In this document: positions 23,034 through 24,809 of the stretch, piece after piece
Layout: each line of letters opens with the position of its first letter
How positions within the stretch are numbered: the stretch's first letter is position 1
DNA from: a virus
Length of the DNA: 24,809 nucleotides
Reading direction: 5' to 3' (one strand)
Virus record (IMG/VR): IMGVR_UViG_3300009100_000042
Location: 1 to 24,809 of that record
Notes under the pieces: model-generated
Database searches by the model: none
Seen by the model: the letters and a program-made list of their open reading frames with translations, nothing else
Told to the model about the DNA's origin: nothing
Made by a program: the position numbers and the translations under genes

Positions 23034-23340
23034 CGGACGCTACCTCCTGCTCCCCTGCACCCTCCCCGCCCTCACTCGCGGGAGGAGCGGACGCAGGAGG
23101 CGGGATATCAGGCTCCGGCTCGGGGGGAATACCCGACTCATTGTCCTCCAAACTGGGTGCACCAACGCCGCCAACCAAGTTGGGATCGAAGCCCGGCCCA
23201 CCCGGATTGTCAGTGGGGTGGTCAACTGGGTTTCTCGGGTCCGGTATCGGCTCCCCCAGCGTCACCGTGTTCTGCTCCGGAGGCTGCACGTCCCCCGGCT
23301 GCGGGTTGTTCTTGCTGTAGTCCCTTCTCTGCTCCGTCAT
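23026..23340 (-). CDS. Proline-rich disordered protein, 104 aa
   Basis: The sequence is low complexity: proline, glycine, glutamate and aspartate make up most of it, with no hydrophobic core. ATG at 23340 follows AGGAG by six bases, which is a good site. Its first 119 bases overlap the end of the HTH gene in another frame, so one stretch of DNA codes for two disordered tails. A real gene is likely from the ribosome binding site and the eight-base overlap with the next gene, but the composition alone could arise by chance in this GC-rich stretch. Confidence 0.5.
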   Translation of the reverse strand: MTEQRRDYSKNNPQPGDVQPPEQNTVTLGEPIPDPRNPVDHPTDNPGGPGFDPNLVGGVGAPSLEDNESGIPPEPEPDIPPPASAPPASEGGEGAGEQEVASGA

Positions 23341-23671
23341 TTCCCTCTCCTGTGTTGTCTGGTACTACTCTCACGCTACGCAACCACTCACTCAAGTCTC
23401 CAAACAAGTAAAATATCGCCCTCCCCACTTTGATGTACGGCGGTCCCTGTCGTGTTGTCCGCCAGTGTTTGAGGGTGCGTACCTGCTGCCCCAGCGCCCC
23501 CGCCACCTCGTCCTCGTCGTATATGCGGAGTTCCGCCCGTAATGTCACATTAGATATGACATTGACCCGTGGCGGTGCGTCCTCAAATTCCGCGTCAATG
23601 GCCTCCTCGACCTCTGGCGCTGGCTCAGTTGAGCGCCCCACCGCGAACGGGTTTGTCACCCTCGCCCCCAA
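23222..23671 (-). CDS. Excisionase/MerR-type HTH DNA-binding protein
   Basis: A 149-residue protein. Residues about 49-99 match the excisionase/HTH_17 fold: RIYDEDEVAGALG (first helices), QQVRTLKHWR (recognition helix), QGPPYIKVGRAIFYLFGDLSEWL (wing and last helix). The flanks are acidic or disordered. The start is uncertain: TTG at 23671 has no ribosome site, while a GTG at 23659 has GGGGG at fair spacing. Dyad site J lies just upstream and site I inside the gene, so it is a candidate for the dyad-binding regulator, or at least subject to it. The disordered C-terminus overlaps the next gene by 119 bases. Confidence 0.75.
   Translation of the reverse strand: MGARVTNPFAVGRSTEPAPEVEEAIDAEFEDAPPRVNVISNVTLRAELRIYDEDEVAGALGQQVRTLKHWRTTRQGPPYIKVGRAIFYLFGDLSEWLRSVRVVPDNTGEGNDGAEKGLQQEQPAAGGRAASGAEHGDAGGADTGPEKPS
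23543..23561. repeat. 19-bp dyad repeat, site I (inside the HTH gene)
   Basis: Gene-sense TGTCATAT-CTA-ATGTGACA, with the symmetric substitution C-to-T/G-to-A at the inner edge of both half-sites. A matched change in both halves points to selection on symmetry. It encodes NVISNVTL just before the HTH domain. Confidence 0.7.
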
Positions 23672-24044
23672 CTGGCTGGTTTTCAGTTGTCTCCACCATT
23701 GTCACGTCCAGTGTGACGTTGGGGTGCCCGGACGGGTGTGGCTCAGGATGGCGGTGGCTCTGCCACTTTATCGCCCTCGCCTTCGGGTGAAATAACTCGT
23801 GTGCCTCAATGGTGACGCTCCCACCGTAACGGCGCACAAGAGCAGCAACGATTATCTCGTAGACCGCCACTTGGTCCTCAACTGAACCCACGATAACGGG
23901 GTCACCGGGCTGTGCTTCGCGGAATGTGCTAAGCGTAGCGTGCACGCCAGCTTTAGCTGGCTTGTCGGGTTTGCTCTCGCTCATGTGTAACCTTCCTAAT
24001 GCGATGTAGGCTTCTCGTATCCAGTAATTGCGATCCCCAATCAT
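23625..24044 (-). CDS. Hypothetical protein, 139 aa
   Basis: A protein with a central alpha/beta part (EAQPGDPVIVGSVEDQVAVYEIIVAALVRRYGG, then VTIEAHELFHPKARAIKW) and a disordered end rich in His, Pro and Glu. The ATG at 24044 overlaps the previous stop (ATGA) and has AAGGAGGGG close by. An internal ATG at 23984 also has a strong site (GGAAGG, six bases), so two forms may be made. No family was recognised. Dyad site J is encoded in the tail (NVTLDVTM). Confidence 0.65.
   Translation of the reverse strand: MIGDRNYWIREAYIALGRLHMSESKPDKPAKAGVHATLSTFREAQPGDPVIVGSVEDQVAVYEIIVAALVRRYGGSVTIEAHELFHPKARAIKWQSHRHPEPHPSGHPNVTLDVTMVETTENQPVGGEGDKPVRGGALN
23700..23718. repeat. 19-bp dyad repeat, site J (upstream of the HTH gene)
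   Basis: Gene-sense CGTCACAC-TGG-ACGTGACA. It is 28 bases upstream of the possible TTG start of the HTH gene and encodes part of the preceding protein. Confidence 0.65.
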
Positions 24045-24307
24045 GTCCCCTCCTTGTCGGGTGGTCTGTATATGCGTAGCTCTGTCGGCGGCACCGGCTT
24101 GAGGGGAAGTCGCATGTGCACGCGGATAATGTCAGGTGTCAGCGTATCCAGCCAGTCCGGGTCGTACCCGTGGTTTTCCAACGTTCGACGCTCACTGGCG
24201 GACAGTGCATCGCTGGGCAGCACAGGACGAGACAGCCGCTCCGCTATCGCAGTCGGCACGTAGCAGGGACGCGGCACCGAACGGGAACGGGGGACAACCC
24301 TCGCCAT
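24041..24307 (-). CDS. Hypothetical protein, 88 aa; first gene of the leftward cluster
   Basis: A basic, proline- and arginine-rich N-terminus (RVVPRSRSVPRP) is followed by a small helical domain (LSASERRTLENHGYDPDWLDTLTPDIIRVHM) and a proline-rich tail. The frame is open further upstream, but the ATG at 24307 is the likely start: it lies only eight bases after the -10 hexamer of a strong promoter and no ribosome binding site exists, so the mRNA is probably leaderless or nearly so. Function unknown; as the first early gene it may be a host-takeover or regulatory protein. Confidence 0.6.
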   Translation of the reverse strand: MARVVPRSRSVPRPCYVPTAIAERLSRPVLPSDALSASERRTLENHGYDPDWLDTLTPDIIRVHMRLPLKPVPPTELRIYRPPDKEGT

Positions 24308-24314
24308 AGTGGGG

Positions 24315-24343
24315 AGAATATCACACGCTAGGGGGTCTGTCAA
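24315..24343 (-). promoter_or_regulatory. Leftward early promoter, near-leaderless
   Basis: Minus strand: perfect TTGACA (24343-24338), 17-base spacer, TATTCT (24320-24315). The predicted start of transcription falls four to eight bases after the -10, at or within four bases of the ATG at 24307. Confidence 0.7.
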
Positions 24344-24345
24344 GG

Positions 24346-24380
24346 GAGATGTCACGAGATGGCTTGAGATGACCTGAGAC
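24346..24380. repeat. Four direct repeats phased at exactly 10 bp
   Basis: GAGAT at 24346, 24356, 24366 and GAGAC at 24376. They lie directly upstream of the -35 on the minus strand (as RTCTC), in the position of an activator or UP element, on one face of the helix. Confidence 0.55.
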
Positions 24381-24410
24381 TGTTTCGGCACGGACTCATA
24401 CTGTCTCGGC
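24380..24410. repeat. Direct repeat CTGTYTCGGC, 21 bp apart
   Basis: CTGTTTCGGC (24380-24389) and CTGTCTCGGC (24401-24410) differ at one base and are spaced by two helical turns. They continue the phased array upstream of the leftward promoter. Confidence 0.4.
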
Positions 24411-24458
24411 TTGCATCTAGTAACACTACGTGTATTCCTCGTGCATCACTCGGAAAAG

Positions 24459-24467
24459 TTATCCACA
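24459..24467 (+). promoter_or_regulatory. DnaA box TTATCCACA
   Basis: A perfect match to the consensus DnaA box, in non-coding DNA between the two divergent promoters. A single box is weak evidence of an origin. Confidence 0.5.
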
Positions 24468-24469
24468 GG

Positions 24470-24484
24470 CTTTGTATCACAAAG
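24470..24484. repeat. Perfect 6-3-6 palindrome CTTTGT-ATC-ACAAAG
   Basis: Lies three bases after the DnaA box. Possible protein-binding site. Confidence 0.4.
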
Positions 24485-24576
24485 TCGTGACCAATGCAGG
24501 GTTGTAGTGCTAAGGTATTGAGATTATTGGGGTATTATGAGTGGGTAGCCGCACCGGGGCGAATGTAATTTTGAGT

Positions 24577-24596
24577 GTGATAATCACTTGTAAGTG
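24577..24596. promoter_or_regulatory. Two overlapping palindromes at the rightward -35
   Basis: GTGAT-A-ATCAC (24577-24587) and CACTT-GT-AAGTG (24585-24596) share three bases and cover the -35 of the rightward promoter, a typical operator position. The ACTTGT core returns in the leader stem. Confidence 0.5.
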
Positions 24597-24616
24597 AGGG
24601 GCGGAGGTGCTATGAT
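24588..24616 (+). promoter_or_regulatory. Rightward promoter with extended -10
   Basis: TTGTAA (24588-24593), 17-base spacer, TATGAT (24611-24616) preceded by TGC, which gives an extended -10. Transcription would begin near 24623, exactly where the leader stem starts. Confidence 0.6.
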
Positions 24617-24622
24617 ACTGGG

Positions 24623-24694
24623 GTGGGCAGTGGTGAAGATCACAAGTTCCTCGCTTAGATGAACACTTGTGGCCGATTTTGTTTCCCTGCCCAC
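24623..24694 (+). ncRNA. Foldable 5' leader with two nested stems
   Basis: An outer perfect eight-base-pair stem (GTGGGCAG 24623-24630 with CTGCCCAC 24687-24694) encloses a perfect seven-base-pair stem (CACAAGT 24641-24647 with ACTTGTG 24665-24671). The outer stem begins at the predicted transcript start. It could be a leader control element or a small RNA; no U tract follows. Confidence 0.45.
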
Positions 24695-24715
24695 ACTTTG
24701 CGGGATAGGTGCGCG

Positions 24716-24809
24716 ATGCTGCGTATTAAGCCGTGTGAAGCTTGGTATATTTGGTTCATGTTTATGTCGAGCATTGGGTATTTTGTGGGTGTGCTGGGGG
24801 ATGGAGTGA
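24716..24809 (+). CDS. Start of a small membrane protein (partial)
   Basis: The frame is open to the right edge of the window. From ATG 24716 the product starts MLRIKPCEAWYIWFMFM, then SSIGYFVGVLG: a positive N-terminus and one transmembrane segment. AGG lies six bases before the ATG. The same frame can start at ATG 24659, which would add 19 residues with three cysteines and a histidine (CGRFC, HTLRDRC) resembling a zinc knuckle, but that ATG has no ribosome binding site and lies in the loop of the leader RNA. Function unknown. Confidence 0.45.
   Translation, partial: MLRIKPCEAWYIWFMFMSSIGYFVGVLGDGV

Larger units (their letters stand above)
24308..24715. other. Control region without a confident gene
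   Basis: About 400 bases with no convincing complete gene on either strand. It contains the leftward promoter, phased repeats, a DnaA box, several short palindromes, the rightward promoter and the folded leader listed separately. It may be a divergent early control region and possibly a replication origin; no AT-rich unwinding element is obvious. Confidence 0.55.

Noticed and set aside
24308-24391. Upstream extension of the first leftward gene
   Set aside because: The longer frame would cover the -35, -10 and phased repeats.
1-24809. tRNA genes, CRISPR arrays, insertion sequences or an integrase with attachment sites
   Set aside because: Searched by eye in all gaps; the gaps are too short or hold other signals, and no integrase or transposase motif was found.

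Overview
The window looks like most of the late region and part of the early region of a short-tailed (podovirus-like) phage of a Gram-negative, probably proteobacterial, host. It encodes a portal, scaffold, major capsid protein, two tail adaptor-like proteins, a nozzle, two fibres, internal (ejection) proteins and an amidase endolysin, but no sheath, tail tube or tape-measure gene. The host guess rests on protein character (a DUF3309 membrane protein, an amidase endolysin, a lytic-transglycosylase ejection protein) and on frequent TTG/GTG starts; it is an inference. No integrase, tRNA or CRISPR array was found.

Layout. (i) 1-19352, minus strand: a tightly packed structural and lysis operon read from the portal (17217-19352) through an Ig-like protein, small proteins, scaffold, capsid, adaptors, His-rich collar fibre, endolysin, a Tad2-like protein, a DUF3309 membrane protein, small basic or proline-rich proteins, nozzle, repeat-containing fibre and internal proteins, to a very large lytic ejection protein that runs off the left edge. 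(ii) 19353-21921, plus strand: a divergent DNA-packaging module of endonuclease VII, small terminase and large terminase. The large terminase is split by a -1 frame change. (iii) 21918-24307, minus strand: eight small early-type genes converging on the terminase, among them an Acb2-like gene and an excisionase/MerR-type HTH gene. (iv) 24308-24809: a non-coding control region with a leftward promoter preceded by 10-bp-phased repeats, a perfect DnaA box, several palindromes, a rightward promoter with a foldable leader, and the start of a plus-strand gene.

The strongest unexplained signal is a dispersed 19-bp dyad, consensus in gene sense YGTCAYAC-YNR-GTRTGACA. At least nine copies lie across all three gene blocks, mostly just upstream of gene starts. 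At three genes on both strands (terL, 16097-16378, 13537-13914) the dyad ends exactly one base before the start codon. It looks like a phage-wide operator (stoperator-like) or an RNA hairpin controlling translation. Other points of interest are two putative anti-defence nucleotide sponges (Tad2-like and Acb2-like), a foldable RNA with a U6 tail after the Tad2-like gene, a parS-like 14-bp palindrome inside terL, and face-to-face overlapping promoters over a 7-6-7 operator between portal and packaging genes.
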